Positions 17,408 to 25,406 of a stretch of 64,000 nt of DNA are shown one piece after another. Below the pieces are notes generated by a model. The model did no database searches. It was not told the DNA's origin and saw only the letters and a program-made list of their open reading frames with translations. Both the position numbers and the translations under genes were made by a program. The first letter of the stretch is position 1. Every line of letters starts with the position of its first letter. Source of the stretch: Olavius sp. associated proteobacterium Delta 1 (GTDB lineage Bacteria > Desulfobacterota > Desulfobacteria > Desulfobacterales > JAFDCJ01); NCBI GenBank assembly GCA_902749685.1, contig CACVKW010000609.1:18822-82821 (forward strand), in the 5' to 3' direction.

Positions 17408-18364
17408 ATGCCATCAGTTTTAGACACATCCAGATCACCACTTGAGCCCTCATCACGAAGCAAGAAGATCGCAGCCGTCTTGATCATTGTCTATGTATTG
17501 ATCACAATTATACCGTTGCTGCTAATTGTTGCGACCGCATTTAAAAGTGTTCCGGATGCGGTTACGTACCCGCCCAAGCTTTTTTTTAAACCGTCATTAG
17601 AAGGATTCATAAACCTTTTCACCCAAAGAACTCGCCAGCCAAAGGAGTATTTAGAATCTTTGCCGCCGCCGGCAACATGGTATGAAAAAATTGTTCGCAA
17701 AAGACAAATGGTCATTGCCGGACCGTCAAGGTTTTTCCACCGATTTGTGAATTCAATCGCAATCGGTTTTGGGTCAACCTTTTTTTCAGTTTTCCTGGGG
17801 ACACTGGCAGCATATGGCTTTTCCCGATTTAAGATTCCAGCCAAGGATGACCTATTGTTTTTTATATTGTCGACCCGAATGTTTCCGCCGATTGCAGCCG
17901 CTGTGCCAATTTTTTTAATGTATCGAACGCTTGGTCTAAATGACACGTATTTGGGGATGATAGTGCTCTATACGGTCGTCAACTTAAGCCTTTCAGTCTG
18001 GCTATTGAAAGGTTTCATAGACGAAATTCCCAAAGAGTATGAAGAAGCAGCTATGGTTGATGGTTACTCGAGATTGCATGCTTTTTTTAAGATTATACTA
18101 CCTGAGGCGGCAACCGGTATTGCCGCGACGGCGATATTTTGCTTGATTTTTGCCTGGAATGAATATGCTTTCGCTATTTTACTGACTTTTAGAGAAGCGC
18201 AAACCCTGCCTCCATTTATCCCGACAATAATTGGAGAGGGCGGCTTAGACTGGCCTGCAATCTCAGCAGCAACGATGATTTTTTTACTGCCTGTAGTTGT
18301 TTTTACGATATTACTAAGAAAACATTTGCTAAGAGGAATTACTTTTGGAGCAGTAAGAAAGTGA
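17408..18364 (+). CDS. ABC transporter permease (MalG/UgpE type)
   Basis: A 318-aa permease with an EAA loop at EEAAMVDGYSRLHAFFKIIL near residue 216 and the usual six helices. An extended segment between helix 1 and the core (about residues 55-105) is longer than in many MalG homologues. Its stop overlaps the GTG of the next gene (GTGA), indicating translational coupling. Confidence 0.92.
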   Translation: MPSVLDTSRSPLEPSSRSKKIAAVLIIVYVLITIIPLLLIVATAFKSVPDAVTYPPKLFFKPSLEGFINLFTQRTRQPKEYLESLPPPATWYEKIVRKRQMVIAGPSRFFHRFVNSIAIGFGSTFFSVFLGTLAAYGFSRFKIPAKDDLLFFILSTRMFPPIAAAVPIFLMYRTLGLNDTYLGMIVLYTVVNLSLSVWLLKGFIDEIPKEYEEAAMVDGYSRLHAFFKIILPEAATGIAATAIFCLIFAWNEYAFAILLTFREAQTLPPFIPTIIGEGGLDWPAISAATMIFLLPVVVFTILLRKHLLRGITFGAVRK

Positions 18365-18561
18365 CTTCTAAATCGAAAAGCGATAAAAAGTTTGGCCGGT
18401 TTCGCAGAGGACCGTTGGAAAATATAGCGACAGCTATAATCGGGCTGGGTGTTTTTATGTTGATGCAACCATTTTCTATTTTCTTATATTCGCATTCGTT
18501 TAAATTTATTTTATTCGGAACGTTGGCATTTGTCGTCGTTAGTCACTTTCCCGATGAGTAA
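18361..18561 (+). CDS. 66-aa two-helix membrane protein of the ABC operon
   Basis: A GTG start at 18361 overlaps the permease stop (GTGA). A basic N-terminus (KSKSDKKFGRFRRG) precedes two hydrophobic helices (about 22-37 and 43-61). Small membrane proteins of unknown role also occur between permease and ATPase genes in the glycerol ABC operon (glpSTPQUV) described in Rhizobium leguminosarum; whether this one is homologous to GlpU/DUF2160 I cannot tell from sequence alone. Position and coupling make it a likely accessory subunit. Confidence 0.7.
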   Translation: MTSKSKSDKKFGRFRRGPLENIATAIIGLGVFMLMQPFSIFLYSHSFKFILFGTLAFVVVSHFPDE

Positions 18562-18567
18562 TATGCA

Positions 18568-19656
18568 ATGGCTGAGATAATCACAAAAAACCTGAATAAG
18601 AAATTTGGTGATTTTACTGCGGTGAGCAATACGAATTTAACCATCGAGGATGGTGAGTTTTTTGTATTGCTGGGCCCATCCGGCTGCGGGAAGACAACAA
18701 CGCTTAGAATGATCGCCGGTCTGGAGTTCCCTACAAGCGGTAATATTTTTTTAGACTCGCAAGATGTAACCTTTCTAAGGGCTTCGCAAAGAGACATTGC
18801 TTTTGTATTTCAGCTGTTTGCACTTTATCCGCACATGAATGTTGAAAAAAATATTGGTTATCCGCTAAAAACCCAAAGGGTAGCAAGATCAGAAATCAAA
18901 AGTAGAGTGCGAGAAGTGGCAAAGTTGCTTCACCTTGAAAATATCTTAAGGTCAAAGGTTTCCGGGCTGTCGGGAGGAGATCGTCAACGTGTTGCCCTAG
19001 GACGAGCTATTATCAGGAGACCAAAAGCATTTTTAATGGATGAACCTCTTGGCGCATTGGATGCTGAATTCAGGGAATTAATGTGTTCAGAGCTCAAAAA
19101 ATTGCATACTAATATTGATGCAACAACAATTTATGTAACCCACGATCAAAATGAGGCGATGGCCATGGGCGACCGTATTGGCGTCATGGATAAAGGTGCA
19201 ATACTTCAGGCTGATGATCCGCTAACCCTATATAATAAACCCAGAACCATGGTTGTTGCGGATTTCATCGGAAGTCCGGCCATGAATTTTCTGCCGATTC
19301 ATTCGAGTATTCCAAAGGGATGCAAATCTGTTTTGATAAACGGCTGTAGCGTGGAAATTCCTGAAATTCATGCGGCCAGCAACACTGATTTAAATTATTT
19401 AGGGGTCAGGCCCGAGAATATTGAAATAACAGCCGCGAGCTATGACGGTTTTCAAGGCAAAGTCTACGGTGTCGAATACCTTGGAGTGCGAAAAATAATA
19501 ACCGTTGACACAGCAGTTGGAAGAGTCAAGGTTAGGTCATCAAATAATCTTGTTGTCCAAATTAACGATAATGTAAATTTAAAATTTAATTCTAAACGCA
19601 TTATTTTATTCAATAGTGATGATGGCAATGCCATAAAAAGCGAGCGTATAACCTGA
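18568..19656 (+). CDS. ABC transporter ATPase 1 (sugar/polyol type)
   Basis: A 362-aa ATPase of the MalK/UgpC kind. Walker A is GPSGCGKTTT, the Q-loop is VFQLFALYP, the signature is LSGGDRQRVALGRAI (D in place of the usual Q) and Walker B is FLMDEPLGALD with a following switch-His in YVTHDQ. A C-terminal TOBE-like domain is present (VRPENIEI). It starts 6 nt after the small membrane gene. Its TGA stop lies within the first bases of a REP-A copy. Two separate ATPases in one operon suggest a heterodimer. Confidence 0.92.
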   Translation: MAEIITKNLNKKFGDFTAVSNTNLTIEDGEFFVLLGPSGCGKTTTLRMIAGLEFPTSGNIFLDSQDVTFLRASQRDIAFVFQLFALYPHMNVEKNIGYPLKTQRVARSEIKSRVREVAKLLHLENILRSKVSGLSGGDRQRVALGRAIIRRPKAFLMDEPLGALDAEFRELMCSELKKLHTNIDATTIYVTHDQNEAMAMGDRIGVMDKGAILQADDPLTLYNKPRTMVVADFIGSPAMNFLPIHSSIPKGCKSVLINGCSVEIPEIHAASNTDLNYLGVRPENIEITAASYDGFQGKVYGVEYLGVRKIITVDTAVGRVKVRSSNNLVVQINDNVNLKFNSKRIILFNSDDGNAIKSERIT

Positions 19657-19713
19657 ATCTGGCATAAAATGAATGAGAATTTGAAAGCCTCCGGCCCGTG
19701 CAAAATCCGGGTA
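19651..19713 (+). repeat. REP-A palindromic repeat, copy 2
   Basis: It begins ACCTGAATC, whose TGA is the stop codon of ATPase 1, and ends GTGCAAAATCCGGGTA. Compared with the basic form it carries an extra AATGAATGAGAATT-like insert also seen in copy 3. It lies between the two ATPase genes inside the operon. Confidence 0.75.
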
Positions 19714-19730
19714 TTTGGTAGATAAAGAAA

Positions 19731-20744
19731 ATGTCCGAGGTCAGATTAGAAAATATTTCGAAAAGTTTCAAGCAAGTGGATGCAGTTAAAAACCTGTCGT
19801 TTACTGTGAAGAATGGTGAATTTGTCGTTTTATTGGGTCCAACGGGGGCAGGTAAAACAACAACTTTAAGGTTGATAGCAGGCTTGGAAAAAGCTGATGG
19901 CGGCAATATCTTCATCAACAAAAAAAGGGTTACAAATTTACAACCCGCCGAAAGAGATGTTGCTTTTGTATTTCAACAATATTCTCTATACCCAAGGTAT
20001 ACGGTATACGACAATTTAGCCTTTCCGCTCAGGTCACCCTTAAGAAGTTTAGACAAGAATAAAATTGACGAGATCGTTCATAATGTTTCCAGGACTTTGC
20101 ACATAGAGGATAAGCTACAAAACAAAGCAACCCAATTGTCCGGCGGAGAAATGCAACGGGTAGCGATTGGAAGGGCCCTTGTGAGAGAGCCCAGTATTTT
20201 CCTGATGGATGAACCTTTATCTTCACTCGATGCCAAGTTGAGAGAGGAACTCAGACTAGAATTAAAAAATATCCAGGTTATACTCGGTGCTACCTTACTG
20301 TTCGTGACCCATGATCATATTGAAGCAACCACGATGGCAGATCAAATTGGTGTTTTAAAAGAGGGTGAATTGGTTCAATTTGATACTCCCGATAAAATTT
20401 ATAACGACCCCAACTCTATTTATGTCGCCCAAAAACTGGGTTCACCAAAAATAAATGTTATCCCTTCCAATCATTTAAATTCAGATATTCCGGGTAATGC
20501 GAAATTCGCTGCGTTTCGACCTGAAAATGTAAATCTGGAACAAAAGGGTTTATTTGAGGCCAAAATTGAAACCATCCAAAATTTGGGCGTGGAACAGATA
20601 GTATCCTTGAATTTCAAAGGCGAAATTATTCGTGCACTGGTAAAACCCGACAATCACTTAAATTTGAACGAAGATGTAAATATCGATATTCCCCAAGAGT
20701 ACATATTATATTTTGATAAAAACACTAAGAGAGTTTACCCGTAA
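19731..20744 (+). CDS. ABC transporter ATPase 2 (sugar/polyol type)
   Basis: A 337-aa ATPase with Walker A GPTGAGKTTT, Q-loop VFQQYSLYP, signature [15 protein letters not shown], Walker B FLMDEPLSSLD and switch-His in FVTHDH, plus a C-terminal TOBE-like region (RPENVNLEQ). It is clearly paralogous to ATPase 1 but not a recent copy. Probable heterodimer partner energising the two permeases. A REP-A copy follows its stop. Confidence 0.92.
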   Translation: MSEVRLENISKSFKQVDAVKNLSFTVKNGEFVVLLGPTGAGKTTTLRLIAGLEKADGGNIFINKKRVTNLQPAERDVAFVFQQYSLYPRYTVYDNLAFPLRSPLRSLDKNKIDEIVHNVSRTLHIEDKLQNKATQLSGGEMQRVAIGRALVREPSIFLMDEPLSSLDAKLREELRLELKNIQVILGATLLFVTHDHIEATTMADQIGVLKEGELVQFDTPDKIYNDPNSIYVAQKLGSPKINVIPSNHLNSDIPGNAKFAAFRPENVNLEQKGLFEAKIETIQNLGVEQIVSLNFKGEIIRALVKPDNHLNLNEDVNIDIPQEYILYFDKNTKRVYP

Positions 20745-20771
20745 GCAATATGATTACGTTAAAAATTAATT

Positions 20772-20851
20772 GCCTGAATCCTGCATGAAAATTAGTGAGA
20801 ATATGAAAGTCTCCGACTTGTCCGCCTCGGGAGGGCTCGAGCAATATTCAG
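20772..20851 (+). repeat. REP-A palindromic repeat, copy 3 (longest form)
   Basis: An 80 bp version beginning GCCTGAATCCTGCATG and ending GAGCAATATTCAG. It has both the GTGAGAATATGAAAG insert of copy 2 and the TCCGCCTCGGGAGGG insert of copy 4, so it looks like the parental or composite form. It lies between ATPase 2 and dhaL. Confidence 0.75.
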
Positions 20852-20884
20852 AAACATCGATCAGACCAAGGAGTAGCAGACCCA

Positions 20885-21517
20885 ATGACTGAAGCGAGAC
20901 GTATTCAAATTCAAGCCCTTGTACCCCCAACGCTCAATGTGATCATCGCCCATGCCGAGGAGCTTACCCGACTGGATCGGGCCATCGGAGACGGTGATCA
21001 CGGCATCAATATGAAACGCGGGGCAGAAAAAATTCTGCAGGAGCTGCCGGCAATCTGTGACAAACCCGCCGACGAAGCTTTAAAATCGATGGGCATGGCG
21101 CTGGTCATGAGCGTCGGTGGCGCCTCCGGTCCTCTGTTTGGCAGCTTGCTCATGGGAATGGGCCAATCATTAGGCGCCCGCGCGATTAACAAAGATATCC
21201 TTGCCGAATGTTTTTCCGCCGGTATTGAAGCGGTTAAAAAGCGGGGTCGGTCCGATGTCGCCCAAAAAACCATGCTGGATGTTCTGGTACCGGCATTGGA
21301 GGTGCTGAAAAGCAATGCAGCCGGATCTAACCTGTATGCGAAGCTGAAAGAAACCGTGGCGGCTTGCGAAACGCGAACCATCGGAATGAAGGCGTTAAAA
21401 GGGCGCGCTTCTTACCTGGGCGAGCGCAGCATCGGCCACATGGATCCCGGTGCCAGGTCCTGCGGATTGGCTATCAGGGAAATTTGCAATGTTTTGGAGG
21501 CTGCAAAGAATGAATGA
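20885..21517 (+). CDS. dhaL: Dihydroxyacetone kinase subunit DhaL (ADP-binding)
   Basis: A 210-aa protein. The Mg-ADP site LDRAIGDGDHGINM gives D31, D36 and D38, matching the three metal-binding aspartates of DhaL. GGASGPLFGS (78-87) and DPGARSCGL near the C-terminus are also conserved. In PEP-dependent systems DhaL keeps a bound ADP that is rephosphorylated by DhaM, then transfers phosphate to dihydroxyacetone on DhaK. AAGGAG precedes the ATG. Its end overlaps dhaM by 8 nt. Confidence 0.95.
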   Translation: MTEARRIQIQALVPPTLNVIIAHAEELTRLDRAIGDGDHGINMKRGAEKILQELPAICDKPADEALKSMGMALVMSVGGASGPLFGSLLMGMGQSLGARAINKDILAECFSAGIEAVKKRGRSDVAQKTMLDVLVPALEVLKSNAAGSNLYAKLKETVAACETRTIGMKALKGRASYLGERSIGHMDPGARSCGLAIREICNVLEAAKNE

Positions 21518-21902
21518 AAATGTCGGTATCGTCATTGTGTCACATTCGGAGAAAGTCGCCCGCGGAACAGCGGAGATGGTACGGCAGATGGTCGGCGATG
21601 AGGTTTCGTTGGCCTTTTGCGGCGGTGATCCGAGCGGGGGGTTGGGATCCGATGTCAATAAAATCCTAAACGCCATCAACTCCGCCTGGACGGAAAACGG
21701 CGTTGCCATCCTGGTCGATTTGGGCGGTGCGGAGACCAACAGTGAGATGGCTATCGAAATGCTGCCACCCGAAAAGCAGCCCAAAGTGTTGATTTGTAAT
21801 GCCCCTATCGTCGAAGGGGCGATCATGGCGGCAACTGAAGCGGCCAGCGGTGGTTCGCTGCAAGAGGTTCGATCGACGGCTGAAGAAATTTGTGGCGGTT
21901 AA
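21510..21902 (+). CDS. dhaM: Dihydroxyacetone kinase phosphotransfer subunit DhaM (single EIIA-man-like domain)
   Basis: A 130-aa protein starting at an ATG with GGAGG 9 nt upstream, overlapping the end of dhaL. VGIVIVSHSEKVARGTAEM holds the phospho-histidine (H12). The domain has the usual alpha/beta pattern through LVDLGGAETNSE and ICNAPIVEGA. In E. coli DhaM also carries HPr and part of EI on the same chain; here those are on the separate next gene. It accepts phosphate from HPr and hands it to DhaL-ADP. Confidence 0.93.
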   Translation: MNENVGIVIVSHSEKVARGTAEMVRQMVGDEVSLAFCGGDPSGGLGSDVNKILNAINSAWTENGVAILVDLGGAETNSEMAIEMLPPEKQPKVLICNAPIVEGAIMAATEAASGGSLQEVRSTAEEICGG

Positions 21903-21915
21903 TACGGTGGCATGC

Positions 21916-23850
21916 ATGGTTGGTAGCCAATCCAATCCTGATAAGAAGAAAAATCAGCACACAGCATCCGTGCTATTGACCAACAAAATCGGTTTACATG
22001 CGCGGCCGGCGATCCAACTGACAAAGTTGGCCAAGCGCTTTTCGAGCCAAATACAGATCAAAACCGCGCCGGATTCGCCCTGGATCGACGCCAAAAGCAT
22101 CGTTCAGGTGATGGCGGCCAAGGCGCCCAAGGGCACCGTGCTGGATATTGCGGTAAACGGCAAAGACGCCCGGCAGGCGCTTTTGGCCCTTGTCGAGTTG
22201 ATAAAGAATAACTTCGGTGAAAAGCCGGCGGACTCTTTGGATGCATCCTCTGAAGCAGGCCATATTGCATCAAGAGGATTGGCTATCGGCAAAGTCGTTG
22301 TCTATCAAAAACGCCTCTTTGACGAACGTTCCAGCGGAACGGCCGAAAATGAAATGCAGTTATTCCACCGCTCGATCAAGGCTACCCAATCCGCTCTTGG
22401 CAGCCTGATCGAAAATGCCGAAAAAGACATCGCCGAGGTGCTGGAATACCAATTGTCCCTGCTAAAAGATCGATCGTTAATCGATCCCGCAGTAGCAGCC
22501 ATTGCCACCGGTACTTCGGCCCATAGCGCCTGGACGCAAACATTGAATGAACTGGTTGGACGCTTCGAAAAAACGGATGATCAGTATTTTCGGGGACGCA
22601 CATCCGATCTGGTGGATTTGAAGCAGCATGTGCTTGGCCATATATATGGTAAAACGGAAACATTGCCGCCCTTATCCCAGGATTCAATTGTCATAGCCGA
22701 AGATTTGTCCCCGTCTGATTTTGCCCTGCTCGATCGGCGTCATTGTAAAGGGATTGCATTAAATAAGGGGAGCTTAAACAGTCATGTGGCCCTGCTGGCC
22801 AGATCGCGCGGTATCCCGATGCTGGTAGGGTTGGCAACGGTAACGGCCAAAGCGGACACGCCGGCTATTCTGGATGCTGTCGAAGGGCAGTTGATCGTTG
22901 CGCCGGATCAAGAAACAGTGGCGAACTATCAGCGGCGACTGGAAAGCGAAGAAAAGCAGGGCAAGGCGCTGCAAACATATCTGACGGTCAAACCGACCAT
23001 GCCGACAGGTGAACGGGTTTACGTCGGTATAAACGTTGGCACGCTTGAAGATCTCAAACTTATCTCTCCCGATCACTGTGATGGTATCGGTCTGGTCAGA
23101 ACCGAGTTTTTGTTTGACAGCGGCATGGAAATGCCAGACGAAGAGAAGCAGTTTCAGGTTTATAAAAAGCTGGCGCAATGGGCGGGAGAAAAACCGGTTA
23201 TCGTTCGCACATTGGATGCGGGTGGCGACAAACCGGTAGAAGGGTTGACCGAAAAAGACGAAAGCAATCCTTTTTTAGGGGTGCGCGGAATCCGACTGTC
23301 ATTGCTCAACGAGGACGTCTTTCGCATCCAGCTAAGCGCCCTAGTGCGGGCGTCGGCCCATGGCAATCTTAAGATCATGCTCCCGATGGTCACGGTCCCG
23401 CTAGAGGTTGAAAGGGTTAAAAATTTGCTGCAGGAAATACTGGTGCAGTTGCAGCGCAAGGATCCGGCGTTAACCGCACCGCCGCTCGGCATCATGGTAG
23501 AAGTTCCCGCAGTGGCGATGTGTATCGAAGATTTTGACACCGACTTTTTTTCGATTGGCAGTAATGACTTGATTCAATATGTCACCGCATGCGATCGCGG
23601 TGAGCCAAAAGTCGCCCACCTTTATACGGGCGCCAACCGTGCCGTTTTACAGTTGATCAGGACAACCATCGACCACGGACGACGAACCGGCAAGCAAGTC
23701 AGCCTCTGCGGCGATATGGCATCCCAATCCGATTATTTCGATGTGCTATTGGATTTGGGACTGCGTCACTTATCGGTCTCACCGGCCGATCTGGCGCGTG
23801 TTAAGGCGGCCATAACAGCTCGCAATGAGAATAAGATTGACAAAAAATAA
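21916..23850 (+). CDS. HPr-Enzyme I fusion phosphotransferase (PTS energy-coupling protein)
   Basis: A 644-aa protein. The N-terminal HPr domain has NKIGLHARPAIQLTK with phospho-His H28 and a Ser in AKSIVQVM at the Ser46 position. A complete Enzyme I follows: phospho-His H290 in NKGSLNSHVALLARSRGIP, DGIGLVRTEFLF, a PEP-site motif SIGSNDLIQYVTACDR and the catalytic-Cys segment SLCGDMASQ. The ATG at 21916 is preferred to an upstream frame that runs inside dhaM; its ribosome site (GGTGG) is weak, so coupling to dhaM is likely. It moves phosphate from PEP to DhaM. With no sugar EIIB/C genes nearby it looks dedicated to the Dha kinase. Confidence 0.93.
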   Translation: MVGSQSNPDKKKNQHTASVLLTNKIGLHARPAIQLTKLAKRFSSQIQIKTAPDSPWIDAKSIVQVMAAKAPKGTVLDIAVNGKDARQALLALVELIKNNFGEKPADSLDASSEAGHIASRGLAIGKVVVYQKRLFDERSSGTAENEMQLFHRSIKATQSALGSLIENAEKDIAEVLEYQLSLLKDRSLIDPAVAAIATGTSAHSAWTQTLNELVGRFEKTDDQYFRGRTSDLVDLKQHVLGHIYGKTETLPPLSQDSIVIAEDLSPSDFALLDRRHCKGIALNKGSLNSHVALLARSRGIPMLVGLATVTAKADTPAILDAVEGQLIVAPDQETVANYQRRLESEEKQGKALQTYLTVKPTMPTGERVYVGINVGTLEDLKLISPDHCDGIGLVRTEFLFDSGMEMPDEEKQFQVYKKLAQWAGEKPVIVRTLDAGGDKPVEGLTEKDESNPFLGVRGIRLSLLNEDVFRIQLSALVRASAHGNLKIMLPMVTVPLEVERVKNLLQEILVQLQRKDPALTAPPLGIMVEVPAVAMCIEDFDTDFFSIGSNDLIQYVTACDRGEPKVAHLYTGANRAVLQLIRTTIDHGRRTGKQVSLCGDMASQSDYFDVLLDLGLRHLSVSPADLARVKAAITARNENKIDKK

Positions 23851-23953
23851 AGGCAGGCAACCCTGACATCTTATCAATGACAGGTGAATAAAGAATCCGG
23901 GCCTGCAGGACCCGGCTTTGATTTCACTTATATCTCAATTAAGGAGCTTTAGC

Positions 23954-24943
23954 ATGAAAAAATTCATCAATGCAGTCGATGACGTTGTGATGGAAAGTTT
24001 GAAGGGATTTTGTGCGGCCCATGGGGATATCGTCGTGCTGGGCGAAGAGGTTAAGTTCGTTCGGCGGGCCAATCTTGTCGACGGAAAAGTTGCACTAATT
24101 TCTGGCGGCGGCAGCGGTCACGAGCCGCTTCATGCCGGATTCGTCGGAAGTGGTATGTTGGATGCCGCTTGCCCGGGCGCTGTATTTACCTCGCCCACGC
24201 CGGATCAGATGATAGCAGCCGCCCAGGCAGTCGAAAGAGAAGCCGGTTGCCTCTTCATTGTTAAAAATTATTCCGGTGATGTAATGAATTTTGAAATGGC
24301 AGCCGAAATGTTTGAAGGCCAGGTTGAGTCCATCGTCACCAATGATGACGTGGCTGTGGAAGATTCCACCTACACCGCCGGCCGTCGGGGCGTGGCGGGC
24401 ACTTTGATTGTAGAAAAAATCGTGGGGGCCGCCGCTGAAAAGGGTTACGACCTCGCCCAATGTGCCGCTTTGGGGCGCCAGGTCAATGATTGCACCCGTT
24501 CGATGGGGGTGGCGCTAACCAGTTGCACGGTCCCGGCTGCTGGAGCGCCGACCTTTAAAATCGGCGAAGACGAAATGGAGATGGGGGTGGGAATACACGG
24601 CGAACCTGGCCGAAGTCGAATGAATATGAAAACGGCTGCAGAAATTTCCGAACTCATGGTTAGTGCCATCATGGATGATCTTGCACCGCAAGGCACCCAG
24701 AACGCTATCATTTTAGTCAACGGATTGGGAGCCACGCCCTTGATGGAACTCTACCTGTTGTACGATTGCGCACGCGCACAACTGCAAAAAAGAAACGTCC
24801 GGATCGTTCGCTCGCTTGTCGGCAACTATGTCACCTCCCTGGAGATGGCCGGCTGTTCCTTTACAGTCTCTCTTGTGGATGAGGATCTTATCAAATGGTG
24901 GGACGCTCCGGTCCATACGGCGGCATTACGATGGAACCGTTAA
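23954..24943 (+). CDS. dhaK: Dihydroxyacetone kinase subunit DhaK (substrate-binding)
   Basis: A 329-aa protein with AAGGAG before its ATG. GGGSGHEP places H56 and NYSGDVMNFEMA places D109, both identical in number to the E. coli catalytic residues. GVGIHGEPG supplies H215, the residue that forms the covalent hemiaminal with dihydroxyacetone. It is the last gene of the operon, about 100 bp after the HPr-EI fusion. The product, dihydroxyacetone phosphate, enters glycolysis. All residues needed for activity are present. Confidence 0.95.
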   Translation: MKKFINAVDDVVMESLKGFCAAHGDIVVLGEEVKFVRRANLVDGKVALISGGGSGHEPLHAGFVGSGMLDAACPGAVFTSPTPDQMIAAAQAVEREAGCLFIVKNYSGDVMNFEMAAEMFEGQVESIVTNDDVAVEDSTYTAGRRGVAGTLIVEKIVGAAAEKGYDLAQCAALGRQVNDCTRSMGVALTSCTVPAAGAPTFKIGEDEMEMGVGIHGEPGRSRMNMKTAAEISELMVSAIMDDLAPQGTQNAIILVNGLGATPLMELYLLYDCARAQLQKRNVRIVRSLVGNYVTSLEMAGCSFTVSLVDEDLIKWWDAPVHTAALRWNR

Positions 24944-24944
24944 T

Positions 24945-25010
24945 ACCTGGATCTTGCATATGAAAGCCTCCAACTTGTCCGCCTCGGGAGGGTCCGGGAA
25001 AATTCAGGTA
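24945..25010 (+). repeat. REP-A palindromic repeat, copy 4
   Basis: Begins ACCTGGATCTTGCATATG one base after the dhaK stop and ends AAAATTCAGGTA. It carries the TCCGCCTCGGGAGGG insert of copy 3. It may form the 3' end hairpin of the operon transcript. Confidence 0.8.
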
Positions 25011-25086
25011 ACGATTAACGGTTTGGCCTTTTGGAGCGTTTTATGAACCGAATCGCGCCAGGGCGGGCCAACATTCTACTATCCCA

Positions 25087-25311
25087 TCATTTGCATACAT
25101 ACACAGCGTTTTGATTACCGTTTGGCAGCTCACTCTGGGGCCTGCCGATTCTGCCGACGATGGCCACCGCCACCTTTTTGCGGGCCAGGATTCTTTCAAT
25201 ATGCTTGGCAAATTCAACTATTTCATCATTATCAGATTGCGTCGATGCATCACTGTTTTGAATAAGGAAATGTATCAGATAAGGGTTGATCAACCATAAG
25301 TTAAATGACAA
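25087..25311 (-). pseudogene. Possible gene remnant (DUF2145-like N-terminal fragment?)
   Basis: A 74-codon frame from a TTG at 25311. Its middle, HIERILARKKVAVAIVGRIG, reminds me of the helix-plus-strand start of DUF2145-type proteins, which continue into a segment absent here. The end is abrupt after ELPNG. No ribosome site. It may be a decayed piece of a longer gene, or chance. The rest of the 396 bp gap before pbpC shows nothing else besides REP-A copy 4. Confidence 0.22.
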
Positions 25312-25406
25312 TAAAGCAGTTACCGGGCAAGACGTGGATCAAATCGGTATTTGATCGGATTGCCGATGGTAATATTTTCAAAATCCGAAATCAACAGGTA
25401 ACGAGA

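Noticed and set aside
21799..21915. Upstream extension of the HPr-EI fusion into dhaM
   Set aside because: The added residues are the out-of-frame dhaM sequence and lie before the HPr domain.
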